Below are positions 1 to 7,525 of a stretch of DNA of 23,851 bases, piece after piece. The stretch comes from JBOGIF01 sp050742415 (lineage in GTDB: Bacteria > Actinomycetota > Acidimicrobiia > Acidimicrobiales > AC-14): NCBI GenBank assembly GCA_050742415.1, contig JBOGIF010000005.1, positions 1 to 23,851 on the forward strand, given 5' to 3'. Under the pieces are notes generated by a model. That model made no database searches, was not told the origin of the DNA, and saw only the letters and a list, made by a program, of their open reading frames with translations. The position numbers were made by a program, and so were the translations under genes. The number at the start of each line of letters is the position of its first letter. Within the stretch, counting starts at the first letter, position 1.

Positions 1-882
1 GTGGCGAGCGAGGCGCGTGACCGCGCCGTCCCGATCCGGATAGGGGTAAACGCCGGGTCGCTCGACCCCGACATCGAGCAGCGCCACGGCGGCGCCACCC
101 CGGAGGCGCTCGTGGCCTCGGCCCAGCGCGAGCTCGCCTACTTCTCGGAGGTCGGGTTCGACGACGTCAAGATCTCCGTAAAGGCATCCAACGTCCCGGT
201 GATGATCGAGGCCTACCGCCAGCTCTCCGAGGTGTGCGACCACCCGCTCCACCTGGGCGTCACCGAGGCGGGGCCGCCCCCCGCCGGCCTGGTCAAGGCC
301 ACGGCCGGTATCGCCACCCTGCTGTGCGAGGGGATCGGCGACACCATCCGGTACTCGCTGACCGCGGATCCGGTGGAGGAGGCCCAGGCCGGCCGCCAGC
401 TGCTGGAGGCCCTCGGCCTCCGGGAGCGTAAGTCGGTCGACCTCATCGCCTGCCCGTCCTGCGGCCGGGCCGAGATCGACGTGATCGAGGTTGCCCGTCA
501 GGCCCAGGCGGCGCTCGCCGAGCGCAAGCTCCCGTTGCAGATCGCCATCATGGGCTGCGTGGTGAACGGGCCGGGGGAGGCAAGAACGGCCGACCTGGGC
601 ATCGCCGCCGGCCGGGGCAAGGGCCACCTGTTCGTGCGCGGCCAGGTGGTGCGCGTCGTACCCGAGGCCGACATGGTCGCGGCTCTGGTCGAAGAGGCCG
701 AACGGCTTGTGGCCGAGGGGGCCGAGGCTCGACTGGCCGCAGCCGACGCCGGGGCGGCCGAGGAGGCGGAGCAGGTCAGGCAGGCCATGCTGAGCGAGCA
801 GGGGGACGACCCCAACCTCGTCGAGCAGCGTGTCGAGCTGATCCACAAGGACCTCGGTGGCGCCGGCCGAGGCCGGCGATGA
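1..882 (+). CDS. ispG: 4-hydroxy-3-methylbut-2-en-1-yl diphosphate synthase, C-terminal part (5' end outside window)
   Basis: This enzyme makes HMBPP from methylerythritol cyclodiphosphate in the MEP isoprenoid pathway, using a [4Fe-4S] cluster. The reading frame is open at the window edge, so the GTG at base 1 is probably internal. The visible protein begins at the family motif IRIGVNAGSLDP, which lies after roughly 100-130 residues in full-length IspG. Cluster cysteines are in CPSCGR (C151 and C154 of the visible part) and GCVVNGPGEA (C186, followed by E193, the usual fourth ligand region). KISVKAS and HLGVTEAG of the TIM barrel are also present. Beyond the usual end there is an Ala/Glu-rich tail of about 50 residues (roughly 240-293) that I do not recognise as an IspG domain. 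It is followed by a likely promoter and terminator, so ispG is probably the last gene of an upstream unit. Confidence 0.95.
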   Translation: MASEARDRAVPIRIGVNAGSLDPDIEQRHGGATPEALVASAQRELAYFSEVGFDDVKISVKASNVPVMIEAYRQLSEVCDHPLHLGVTEAGPPPAGLVKATAGIATLLCEGIGDTIRYSLTADPVEEAQAGRQLLEALGLRERKSVDLIACPSCGRAEIDVIEVARQAQAALAERKLPLQIAIMGCVVNGPGEARTADLGIAAGRGKGHLFVRGQVVRVVPEADMVAALVEEAERLVAEGAEARLAAADAGAAEEAEQVRQAMLSEQGDDPNLVEQRVELIHKDLGGAGRGRR

Positions 883-906
883 CCAACCCCTCCAGGTGCC
901 GGGAGC

Positions 907-912
907 TATGAT
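907..912 (+). promoter_or_regulatory. Candidate -10 element (TATGAT) of the rimP-nusA operon
   Basis: TATGAT matches the sigma-70 -10 consensus at five of six bases in an otherwise GC-rich spacer between ispG and rimP. No convincing -35 hexamer lies 16-18 bases upstream. If it is used, transcription would start near 918-920 and give a leader of about 84 bases that contains the terminator-like hairpin at 950-976. Confidence 0.45.
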
Positions 913-949
913 CTTCGGGTTCTAGCGTCGAGCTTCGGGTGGTGACCTG

Positions 950-976
950 GCGTGGGCGGTGCCCACGCTTTTGTTT
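950..976 (+). terminator. Intrinsic terminator or leader attenuator before rimP
   Basis: A perfect 8-bp stem (GCGTGGGC at 950-957 and GCCCACGC at 961-968) closes a three-base loop GGT and is followed directly by TTTTGTTT (969-976), the best T-tract in the window. This is the textbook form of a Rho-independent terminator. It lies after the TATGAT hexamer and 26 bases before the rimP start codon, so it may end ispG transcription, or it may act as an attenuator within the rimP-nusA leader. Confidence 0.75.
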
Positions 977-1002
977 GCCAAGAGCCGGAAAGGGGTGAAG
1001 AG

Positions 1003-1458
1003 GTGTCCGACCGATCCGTGAGCCAACGCGTGCGGGAGCTGGTCGAGGCGCCTCTCACCGCCGAGGGGCTGGAGCTGGTCGAGGTCGAGCACACCGGTGG
1101 GGTCCTGCGGGTGACGATCGACCGCCCGGAGGGGCTGGATCTCGAATCCATCAGCGTCGCCACGCGCCTGGTGTCGTCCGTGATCGACGGTGACGACCCG
1201 CTCCCCGGCCGATACACGCTCGAGGTGTCGAGCCCTGGCGTGGAGAGGCCGCTGCGCACCCCCGACCACTTCCGGCGCTTCGTGGGCCGCCGCGTCGCAG
1301 TGCGAACGGTGGCTGGCTTCGATGGCGAGCGGCGGCTGGAAGGCGAGCTGGAGAGCGCCGACGACGACGGCATCGTCGTAGCCCGCACGACTGTGCCCTA
1401 CGACCGCGTCGAGCGGGCCCGAACCGTCTTCGTCTGGCCGGCAGAGGCCAATCGATGA
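1003..1458 (+). CDS. rimP: Ribosome maturation factor RimP
   Basis: RimP helps assemble the head of the 30S ribosomal subunit. The 151-residue product has the family layout. An N-terminal alpha/beta domain contains GLELVEVEHTGGVLRVTIDR and a segment LESISVATRLVSSVID. It is followed by the hallmark YTLEVSSPGVERPLRTPDHF and a C-terminal Sm-like barrel (about residues 90-151). I chose GTG at 1003 because AAAGGGG (988-994) sits 8 bases upstream and because the family normally begins close to this point. An in-frame ATG at 952 would put the start codon inside the terminator hairpin and add 17 unrelated residues. The stop codon overlaps the nusA start (ATGA), so the two are probably translationally coupled, as is usual for the rimP-nusA pair. 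Confidence 0.93.
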   Translation: MSDRSVSQRVRELVEAPLTAEGLELVEVEHTGGVLRVTIDRPEGLDLESISVATRLVSSVIDGDDPLPGRYTLEVSSPGVERPLRTPDHFRRFVGRRVAVRTVAGFDGERRLEGELESADDDGIVVARTTVPYDRVERARTVFVWPAEANR

Positions 1459-2681
1459 GCGCGAACTTCGAGCTGATGGAAGCTCTCCAGGTCATCGAGC
1501 GGGAGAAGGGGGTGTCGGTCGAGACCCTTCTGGACGCTCTCGCCAACGCCCTCGTCGCTGCCTACAAGCGCACGCCCAAGGCGGCCGAGGAGGCGTTCGT
1601 CACCATCGACCCCGACAGCGGGGAGATGCACGTCTACGCCCAGGAGCTCGACGAAGAGGGTGCTGTCGTTCGGGAGTGGGAGGACACGCCGGAGGATTTC
1701 GGGCGGATCGCCGCCCAGACGGCCAAGCAGGTGATCCTGCAGCGCATCCGCGAGGCCGAGCGTGACCGCAAGTACGAGGAGTACGCCGGCCGCGAGGGCG
1801 ACATCGTCACCGGCATCATCCAGCAGGGCGACAGCCGCTACACGCTGCTCGACCTCGGCCGGGTGGAGGCCCTCCTGCCCCAGGCCGAGCAGGTCCCGTA
1901 CGAGCGCTACGAGGCCGGCGCCCGGGTCAAGGCCTACATCGTCGAGGTGCGCAAGACCACCAAAGGCCCGCAGATCGTCGTCAGCCGGACCCACCCCGGG
2001 CTGATCAAGCGCCTGTTCGAGCTGGAGGTGCCAGAGATAAGCGACGGCGTCGTGGAGCTCAAGGCGGTGGCACGCGAGCCGGGCCACCGCACCAAGATCG
2101 CAGTCTGGTCCAACGACCACAACGTCGACCCCGTGGGTGCCTGCGTGGGAGCGCGCGGCGCGCGCGTTCGCATGGTCGTCAACGAGCTGCGAGGCGAGAA
2201 GGTCGACATCGTGCCGTTCTCCGAGGAGCCCTCGGAGTTCGTGATGAAGGCGCTGTCGCCGGCGCGCGTCAAAGAGGTCCGCATCGACGAGGACACCGGT
2301 ACGGCCGAGGTGATCGTGCCCGACTACCAGTTGTCGCTGGCGATCGGCAAGGAGGGCCAGAACGCCCGGCTGGCCGCCCGGCTCACCGGGTGGCGGGTCG
2401 ACATCAAGAGCGAGTCGCAGCTGGTGGAGGAGGCCGCCTATGCCGCCCAGGAGTGGGCGGAAGGGGAGTGGGTCACCGACGAGTCCGGGGAGATGGTGTG
2501 GCGCCCGGCCGAAGGCGGCGAGACCGTGTCGGCCGAGCAGTGGTCCCAGCCGTCGGACCCTGCGGAGGTCGTAGCCGACGGTGTGGCGGAGGCTGTGGCC
2601 GACGTCGAGGATGTGGCGGAGCCGGCCAAGCCGGCCACCAGCACCGTCGCCGTTCCCGCTGGCGAGGAGGCTTCCGGATAG
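1455..2681 (+). CDS. nusA: Transcription termination/antitermination factor NusA
   Basis: NusA binds RNA polymerase and nascent RNA and modulates pausing, intrinsic termination and antitermination. The 408-residue protein begins with the RNAP-binding N-terminal domain (FELMEALQVIEREKGV at 5-20), which contains the AYKRTP motif. An S1 domain follows at about 114-180 (GDIVTGIIQQGDSRYTLLDL). Two KH domains come next: KH1 around 205-270 (DPVGACVGARGARVRMVVNE) and KH2 around 285-320 (IGKEGQNARLAARLTGWRVD). The last 90 residues are acidic and Ala/Val-rich and do not resemble the gamma-proteobacterial AR repeats. The ATG overlaps the rimP stop by four bases. The 3' end carries the strong Shine-Dalgarno GAGGAGG used by ylxR, and the TAG stop overlaps the apparent ATA start of that gene. 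Confidence 0.97.
   Translation: MSANFELMEALQVIEREKGVSVETLLDALANALVAAYKRTPKAAEEAFVTIDPDSGEMHVYAQELDEEGAVVREWEDTPEDFGRIAAQTAKQVILQRIREAERDRKYEEYAGREGDIVTGIIQQGDSRYTLLDLGRVEALLPQAEQVPYERYEAGARVKAYIVEVRKTTKGPQIVVSRTHPGLIKRLFELEVPEISDGVVELKAVAREPGHRTKIAVWSNDHNVDPVGACVGARGARVRMVVNELRGEKVDIVPFSEEPSEFVMKALSPARVKEVRIDEDTGTAEVIVPDYQLSLAIGKEGQNARLAARLTGWRVDIKSESQLVEEAAYAAQEWAEGEWVTDESGEMVWRPAEGGETVSAEQWSQPSDPAEVVADGVAEAVADVEDVAEPAKPATSTVAVPAGEEASG
2662..2670 (+). promoter_or_regulatory. Strong ribosome binding site that fixes the ylxR start
   Basis: GCGAGGAGG ends 7 bases before the ATA at 2678-2680, which is ideal Shine-Dalgarno spacing. No ATG, GTG or TTG in the ylxR frame lies within initiating distance. 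The site therefore supports initiation at ATA, in the overlap ATAG with the nusA stop codon. Confidence 0.55.
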
Positions 2682-2968
2682 CGGTCCCGCTCCGGACGTG
2701 TGTCGGCTGTCGCCGGAAGGCGTCGGCCGCCGAGCTGGTCAGGGTGGTGCTCGGACCTTCCGGCGACCTGCACGTCGGCCGCCACCTCCCAGGCCGGGGG
2801 GCGTGGCTGTGCGCCGGACCGGACGAGTGCCTGGAGGCTGCCATCCGGCGGCGGGCATTCGGCAGGGCCTTTCGCGCCGAGGTGGGTGCAGCGGCGGTCG
2901 AGGGACTTCGAACCTCTCTCGCCAGCCGTGGGAGGATGGGACAGGCGACACAGGAACCGGTTCGGTGA
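2678..2968 (+). CDS. ylxR: YlxR-family nucleic-acid-binding protein (DUF448), apparent ATA start
   Basis: This is the small protein always found between nusA and infB. In some bacteria it has been described as an RNA-binding or nucleoid-associated regulator and as an RNase P partner. The frame encodes about 96 residues with the family signature RTCVGCRRKASAAELVRVVL near the N terminus. GRHLPGRGAWLC and ECLEAAIRRRAFGRAFR follow. Upstream of the signature there is no ATG, GTG or TTG in frame until deep inside nusA. ATA at 2678 lies 7 bases after GAGGAGG and overlaps the nusA TAG as ATAG, giving a product starting (M)AVPLRTCVGC, which is where family members normally start. A sequencing error or a different near-cognate codon cannot be excluded. 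The gene itself is secure and the exact start is not. Translation overlaps no other real gene, and infB follows 22 bases later. Confidence 0.85.
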   Translation: MAVPLRTCVGCRRKASAAELVRVVLGPSGDLHVGRHLPGRGAWLCAGPDECLEAAIRRRAFGRAFRAEVGAAAVEGLRTSLASRGRMGQATQEPVR

Positions 2969-2990
2969 CCCGAAGGAGGCAGTAAGGCTG

Positions 2991-5888
2991 TTGGCAGCGA
3001 GGATCCGGGTCTACGAGCTCGCACGCGAGCTGGGCCTCACCAACAAAGAGACGCTCGACCTCTGCCAGGCGCTGGGGATAGGTGTCAGGAGCCACTCCTC
3101 GAGCATCGAGGACGCCCAGGCCGACCGCGTCCGCAGGAAGGCCGACCGCGAGGGCCTTCGGCGGGCGGTCGCGCCCGAGGAGCCCGCTCCCGCCCCCGCT
3201 CCTCCGGCTTCCTCCCAGCCCTCTCGACCGGTGAGCCCGGTTTCGGCGACCACCGGCCCACCGGCGGCCTCTCCGCGCCCGCTCGACCCCGGCCACCGCC
3301 TGGTCACCAGCCGTCCGGCCAGCGAGCAGCCCGACTTCGGCGCGCCGAGCCGTTTGCCCGAGCCCGCCCGTTCCGTTCCGCAGCCACCACCGGCCCGCCG
3401 CCCTGCTCCGGCCCCCGCGCCGCCCGCGCCGTCCCGTCCCGTGGCCCCCACCACCGCGCCCGCCACGCCGGCCCGGCCGGTAGTCCCCGCGGCATCGGCC
3501 GCGCCCGCGGCTCCGCCTTCCGCGCCGGTAGCTCCACCTTCCGCACCTCCGTCCGCCGGCGCTACCGGGCCGTCTCCCGTCCCGGCTGGCGCTCGTGCGC
3601 CGGGCGACAAGCCGATCCCACCGTCTCCGGGCGCGCGCCCGGGTGGCCCGCCGCGCTCGGCCAGTGGCAAGCCGATCCCACCGCCGCCCGGCATGGGGCC
3701 ACGCTCCCAACCGCCCGCCCGTAGTGCTCCGGGTGGCGCCCGCCCCGGCGGACCTACCGGATCGCGTTTCGGGGGCGTCGGCGCGCGTCCCGGTGGTCCG
3801 CCACGGCCTGGCCCGGGTGCGGGTCCAGGAACGGGTACAGGAGCGAGGCCCGCCGGCCCGGCAGGTGCCGGCCGCCCGGGTGGCCCCGGCCGCCCCGGCG
3901 GTTTCGCCGGTGGCCCCGGAGGCGGGGGGTTCCCGCGCCCGGGAGCGCCCGGCGCAGGTGGTCCCGGACGGCCCGGAGGCGGTCCCCCTGGCCGCGGGGG
4001 CCCAGGCCAGAACCGCCGGCCGCCACGCCGCCGACGCCGCCGGCGCAGCGTCGAGGAGCTGCAGCCCACCCAGGCGACGAACTACACGCGGTCGGACGCG
4101 CCCATCCCCGAGGGGGAGATCGTCGTCGAGCGCGGCGCCAGCGCCCAGGAGCTGGGGCCGAAGCTGAACCGCACCACCGCCGACGTCGTCCGGTTCCTCC
4201 TCCAGCAGGGGGAGATGGTCACGGCCACGCAATCTCTGAGCGACGACATGATCGAGCTGTTCGCGGCGGAGATCGGCGCCGAGGTGCTCCTCGTCGACCC
4301 CGGCCAGGAGCAGGAGGTCGAGCTGCAGGAGATGCTCCGCGACGACGATGACGAAGAGGAGAACCTGCGGCCCCGGCCGCCCGTCATCACCGTCATGGGC
4401 CACGTCGACCACGGCAAGACGATGCTCCTCGACCGGATCCGCGAGACCAACGTGGTGGCCGGGGAGGCCGGCGGGATCACCCAACACATCGGCGCCTACC
4501 AGGCCGACAAGGACGGCCGGCTGGTCACCTTCATCGACACGCCGGGGCACGAGGCCTTCACCGCCATGCGGGCCCGCGGCGCCGAGGCCACCGACATCGT
4601 GGTCCTCGTGGTGGCGGCCGACGACGGGGTGATGCCCCAGACCATCGAGGCGTTGAACCACGCCAGGGCGGCAGATGTGCCCATCGTGGTCGCCATCAAC
4701 AAGGTCGACCGCGACAACGCCGATCCCACCCGGGTCCGCCAGCAGCTCTCCGAGCAGGGCCTGGTGCCCGAGGAGTGGGGCGGCGACACGATCATGGTAG
4801 AGGTCTCCGCCCTCCAGAACATCGGCGTCGAGGACCTGCTGGAGCAGCTGGTGGTCGTCGCCGAGATCGAGGAGCTGGCGGCCAATCCCGAGGGCCGCGC
4901 CCGAGGCGTGGTGCTCGAGGCCAACCTCGACGTCGGCCGGGGCCCGGTTGCCACTGTCCTGGTCGAGCACGGCACGCTGCGCGTTTCCGACCCGATCGTC
5001 GCCGGCGCGGCGTGGGGACGTGTGCGGGCCCTCATCGACCACAACGGCGACGTGATCAAAGAGGCGCCGCCGTCCACCCCGGTACAGGTGCTCGGCCTGT
5101 CCGACGTGCCCCGGGCCGGTGACGAGTTCCGGGTCGCGCCCGACGACAAGACGGCCCGCACCGTGGCCGAGGCCCGCTCGCAGCGCTACCGGTTCGCCGA
5201 CATGCGCAAGACCAGCTCGGTGGTCGGCTCGGGTGCCCGCCTGGAGGACATCTTCGAGCAGATCCAGCGGGGCGAGACAGCAACCCTCAACTTGATCCTC
5301 AAGGCCGACGTGCACGGGTCGCTGGAGGCACTCACGGAGAGCCTTCGCCGGCTCGAGCGCGACGAGGTGAGGCTCGCCTTCGTCCACCGGGCCGTGGGTG
5401 GCATCACCGAGAACGACGTCGGACTGGCGTCGGCCTCCAACGCCACGATCATCGGCTTCAACGTGCGGCCCGACCGCAAGGCCCGCGAGCTTGCCGAGGC
5501 CGACGACGTCGAGATCCGCACCTACCAGATCATCTACCAGGTCCTCGAGGACATCGAGAAGGCCATGGTCGGCCTGCTCAAGCCCGAGTTCGAGGAGGTC
5601 GTCACCGGGGAGGCCGAGGTACGCGCCGTCTTCCGGGTGCCCAAGATCGGGGCGGTGGCCGGGTGCTACGTGCGCAACGGCGTGGTCACCCGGGGCTCGA
5701 AGGTGCGCTTCCTCCGTGAGGGCGTGGTCATCTGGACGGGCACCCTCACGTCGCTCAAGCGGTTCAAGGACGACGCCCGCGAGGTGGCCACTGGCTTCGA
5801 GTGCGGCATCGGCCTGTCCGACTTCCAGGACCTGAAGCCCGGCGACGTGATCGAGACCTACGAGGAACGCGAGATCGCCCGGACCTGA
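2991..5888 (+). CDS. infB: Translation initiation factor IF-2
   Basis: IF-2 is the GTPase that places initiator fMet-tRNA on the 30S subunit and drives 50S joining. The TTG at 2991 follows AAGGAGG (2973-2979) by 11 bases and gives the normal family start (M)AARIRVYELARELGL. An upstream extension of the same frame overlaps ylxR and is not real. The 965-residue protein has an IF2_N helix bundle (1-50). A very long Pro/Ala/Gly-rich linker covers about 55-345 and ends in an Arg run. A second IF2_N domain follows (about 370-430), then the G domain with GHVDHGKT (470-477), DTPGHE (516-521) and NKVD (570-573), and finally domains II-IV. The residue after the P-loop is Met (KTMLLD), where Ser or Lys is more common. 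The linker holds a 20-residue near-repeat starting KPIPP. Size matches other actinobacterial IF-2 proteins. Confidence 0.97.
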   Translation: MAARIRVYELARELGLTNKETLDLCQALGIGVRSHSSSIEDAQADRVRRKADREGLRRAVAPEEPAPAPAPPASSQPSRPVSPVSATTGPPAASPRPLDPGHRLVTSRPASEQPDFGAPSRLPEPARSVPQPPPARRPAPAPAPPAPSRPVAPTTAPATPARPVVPAASAAPAAPPSAPVAPPSAPPSAGATGPSPVPAGARAPGDKPIPPSPGARPGGPPRSASGKPIPPPPGMGPRSQPPARSAPGGARPGGPTGSRFGGVGARPGGPPRPGPGAGPGTGTGARPAGPAGAGRPGGPGRPGGFAGGPGGGGFPRPGAPGAGGPGRPGGGPPGRGGPGQNRRPPRRRRRRRSVEELQPTQATNYTRSDAPIPEGEIVVERGASAQELGPKLNRTTADVVRFLLQQGEMVTATQSLSDDMIELFAAEIGAEVLLVDPGQEQEVELQEMLRDDDDEEENLRPRPPVITVMGHVDHGKTMLLDRIRETNVVAGEAGGITQHIGAYQADKDGRLVTFIDTPGHEAFTAMRARGAEATDIVVLVVAADDGVMPQTIEALNHARAADVPIVVAINKVDRDNADPTRVRQQLSEQGLVPEEWGGDTIMVEVSALQNIGVEDLLEQLVVVAEIEELAANPEGRARGVVLEANLDVGRGPVATVLVEHGTLRVSDPIVAGAAWGRVRALIDHNGDVIKEAPPSTPVQVLGLSDVPRAGDEFRVAPDDKTARTVAEARSQRYRFADMRKTSSVVGSGARLEDIFEQIQRGETATLNLILKADVHGSLEALTESLRRLERDEVRLAFVHRAVGGITENDVGLASASNATIIGFNVRPDRKARELAEADDVEIRTYQIIYQVLEDIEKAMVGLLKPEFEEVVTGEAEVRAVFRVPKIGAVAGCYVRNGVVTRGSKVRFLREGVVIWTGTLTSLKRFKDDAREVATGFECGIGLSDFQDLKPGDVIETYEEREIART
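3609..3683 (+). repeat. Tandem near-repeat in the IF-2 linker
   Basis: The 15-base word AAGCCGATCCCACCG occurs at 3609-3623 and again at 3669-3683, exactly 60 bases apart. In protein this gives two 20-residue units beginning KPIPP. The flanking DNA (about 3180-4060) is extremely GC-rich and low in complexity, encoding Pro, Ala, Gly and Arg. Confidence 0.7.
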
Positions 5889-5891
5889 GCC

Positions 5892-6185
5892 ATGCATGTC
5901 GCCGTTGTCCGCGTCGAGCTGCACATCCCCCAGAGCAGGTCCCTGAAGCAGAAGCGGGCGGCGGTCCGGCCGGTGGTGGAGGGCCTGCGCGAGCGGTTCT
6001 CGCTGTCGGTGGCCGAGGTCGGGTTCCAGGACAAGTGGCAACGGGCCGAGATCGGGCTTGCTGCGGTGTCGGGCTCGGCCGGCCATCTGCAAGAGGTGGT
6101 CGACACCGTCGAGCGATGGGTGTGGGCCCGTCCCGACGTGGAGGTAACGGCCTTCGAGGTCGACTGGAGGCGCCAGGATGCCTGA
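5892..6185 (+). CDS. ylxP: DUF503 family protein (YlxP-like)
   Basis: This is a small conserved protein of unknown biochemical role that sits between infB and rbfA in many Gram-positive genomes. The 97-residue product shows the family pattern: an N-terminal strand MHVAVVRVELHIP, the conserved SLKQKRAAVRPVVEGLRERF, then VAEVGFQDKWQRAEIGLAAVS and a long helix ending near VERWV. The fold is ferredoxin-like. It starts 3 bases after the infB stop, and its stop overlaps the rbfA start by 8 bases, so it is clearly an operon member. A role in translation or ribosome assembly is only an inference from its neighbours. Confidence 0.9.
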   Translation: MHVAVVRVELHIPQSRSLKQKRAAVRPVVEGLRERFSLSVAEVGFQDKWQRAEIGLAAVSGSAGHLQEVVDTVERWVWARPDVEVTAFEVDWRRQDA

Positions 6186-6567
6186 GCGCCGCTACGCCCG
6201 GGTGGAGCGGGTCAACCGGGCCGTCCAGGAGGTGCTGGCCGACGAGCTGGAGCTGCTGGGCGACGAGGAGCTGCATCTCGTCACGGTCACAGGCGTGCGT
6301 ACCGACCGCGACCTGCGGCACGCCCTGGTCTGGTTCTCGGCGCTCTCGGCCGGGGAGCCGGACCTGGTGGCGGACCGACTGGCTGCTCACCGCCCCCGCC
6401 TCCAGGCGGCGATAGCCGGCCAGCTCCGGCTCCGCCGAACCCCTGAGCTCACCTTCAGAGCCGACCCAGCTATAGCCACTGGGACTAGAGTGGAGGAGAT
6501 CTTGAAGGGACTCCACGACAGCGGGCTCGAGAGCGGGCCCGGCATCAAGGACGGCGCCGATGAGTGA
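6178..6567 (+). CDS. rbfA: 30S ribosome-binding factor RbfA
   Basis: RbfA is a small KH-like protein that binds the immature 30S subunit and assists 16S rRNA 5'-end maturation. The 129-residue sequence begins RRYARVERVNRAVQEVLADEL, the family's first helix. A conserved strand follows (LVTVTGVRTDRDLRHALVWF). The C-terminal signature is RRTPELTFRADPAIATGTR, where the family has the pattern P-x-L-x-F-x-x-D. The ATG lies inside the end of ylxP and the stop overlaps the start of the next gene by 8 bases. Some 20 residues after the core look disordered. Together with RimP this gives the operon two 30S assembly factors. Confidence 0.94.
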   Translation: MPERRYARVERVNRAVQEVLADELELLGDEELHLVTVTGVRTDRDLRHALVWFSALSAGEPDLVADRLAAHRPRLQAAIAGQLRLRRTPELTFRADPAIATGTRVEEILKGLHDSGLESGPGIKDGADE

Positions 6568-7525
6568 GCTCGACCGGGCAGCGGAGGCCATCAGCTCGGC
6601 TCGTTCGCTCGCCCTCGCCTGCCACCAGAGCCCCGACGGCGACGCCCTCGGCTCGATGCTCGCCCTGCACCGGCTCGCCCGGACCGCCGGGCATCAATCG
6701 GTAGCGTCGTGGCCCGAGCCGTTCATCGTCGCCCCTCACTACTCGTTCATGCCCGGGCTCGACATGGTGACCAAGCCGGCCGACTTCCCGGCCGAGCCCG
6801 ACGTGATGGTCACGTTCGACTGCGGGTCTCTGGATCGGCTGGGCGAGCTGGCTGATTCGGCCCGCGCCGCCCGCTGCCTCGTGGTCGTCGACCACCACGC
6901 CACCAACGAGGGCTTCGGACACGTGAACCTGATCGACCCCACGGCCGCGGCTTCGGCCGTGGTGGTCCGCCGTCTGTTGAACCGGCTCGGTTGGCCACTC
7001 GACCGCGACGCCGCCACCTGCATCTACACCGGGCTGGTGTGCGACACCGGCCGCTTCCAGTACGACTGCACCACCTCCGACGCCTTCACCCTCGCCGCCG
7101 AGCTGGCCACGTTCGACCTGCCCATCGCCGCGGTGAACCGGCAGCTCTTCGAGCAGCACCGCCTGGCCTACCTGCACCTGGCCGGCGTGGCCCTGGCTAG
7201 GGCCGAGCTCGACGTCGACCGGCGCTTCGTGGCCACGTGGGTGACGGCCGACGACATGGCCCACCACGGGGTCGACGTGGAGGAGACCGAAGGCCTCATC
7301 GACCTGGTACGCCGCGCCGCCGAGGCCGAAGTGGCGTGCGTGCTCAAGGAGACCCCGGAGGGCACACGGGCGTCGCTGCGGGCCGTGTCGGACTTCGACG
7401 TCGGCGCCCTGGCCATCGCGTTCGGCGGGGGCGGGCACCGGGCTGCCGCCGGCTTCACCTCGCCGCTCCCGATCCCCGACGTGTTGGAGCAGCTCCGCCG
7501 GGTATTGCCGCTCGTCGACCACTGA
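6560..7525 (+). CDS. nrnA: DHH/DHHA1 phosphoesterase, NrnA-like (oligoribonuclease / pAp phosphatase)
   Basis: Proteins of this type remove nucleotides from very short RNAs and in many cases convert pAp to AMP. They are common between rbfA and truB in Actinomycetota. The 321-residue product has the DHH metal site: SPDGDALGS (D26, D28), TFDCGS, and VVVDHHATN with D111-H112-H113. GLVCDTGRFQYD adds another metal-binding Asp. The DHHA1 substrate domain follows, with its glycine-rich GGGGHRAAAG (H293). The start overlaps the rbfA stop by 8 bases. The stop TGA forms CTGA with a possible truB start. The symbol is by family resemblance. Oligoribonuclease and pAp phosphatase activities cannot be told apart from sequence, and c-di-AMP/pApA hydrolysis is also possible. 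Confidence 0.88.
   Translation: MSELDRAAEAISSARSLALACHQSPDGDALGSMLALHRLARTAGHQSVASWPEPFIVAPHYSFMPGLDMVTKPADFPAEPDVMVTFDCGSLDRLGELADSARAARCLVVVDHHATNEGFGHVNLIDPTAAASAVVVRRLLNRLGWPLDRDAATCIYTGLVCDTGRFQYDCTTSDAFTLAAELATFDLPIAAVNRQLFEQHRLAYLHLAGVALARAELDVDRRFVATWVTADDMAHHGVDVEETEGLIDLVRRAAEAEVACVLKETPEGTRASLRAVSDFDVGALAIAFGGGGHRAAAGFTSPLPIPDVLEQLRRVLPLVDH

Noticed and set aside
1..3. GTG at base 1 as the true start of ispG
   Set aside because: The essential N-terminal third of the TIM barrel would be missing; the frame simply runs off the window edge.
2700..2990. N-terminal extension of IF-2 back through ylxR
   Set aside because: It overlaps ylxR out of frame and lacks family similarity; the TTG at 2991 with AAGGAGG upstream gives the conserved start.
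3011..4069. A 352-codon minus-strand Gly/Pro-rich frame that looks like a collagen-like protein
   Set aside because: It is the antisense reading of the IF-2 Pro/Ala/Gly linker; the repetitive look comes from the low-complexity DNA.
2739..6092. A 1117-codon open frame on the minus strand opposite ylxR and infB
   Set aside because: Extreme GC content removes stop codons from the antisense frames of genuine genes. The predicted protein has no recognisable domain, and the plus strand holds ylxR and IF-2 with all their motifs.
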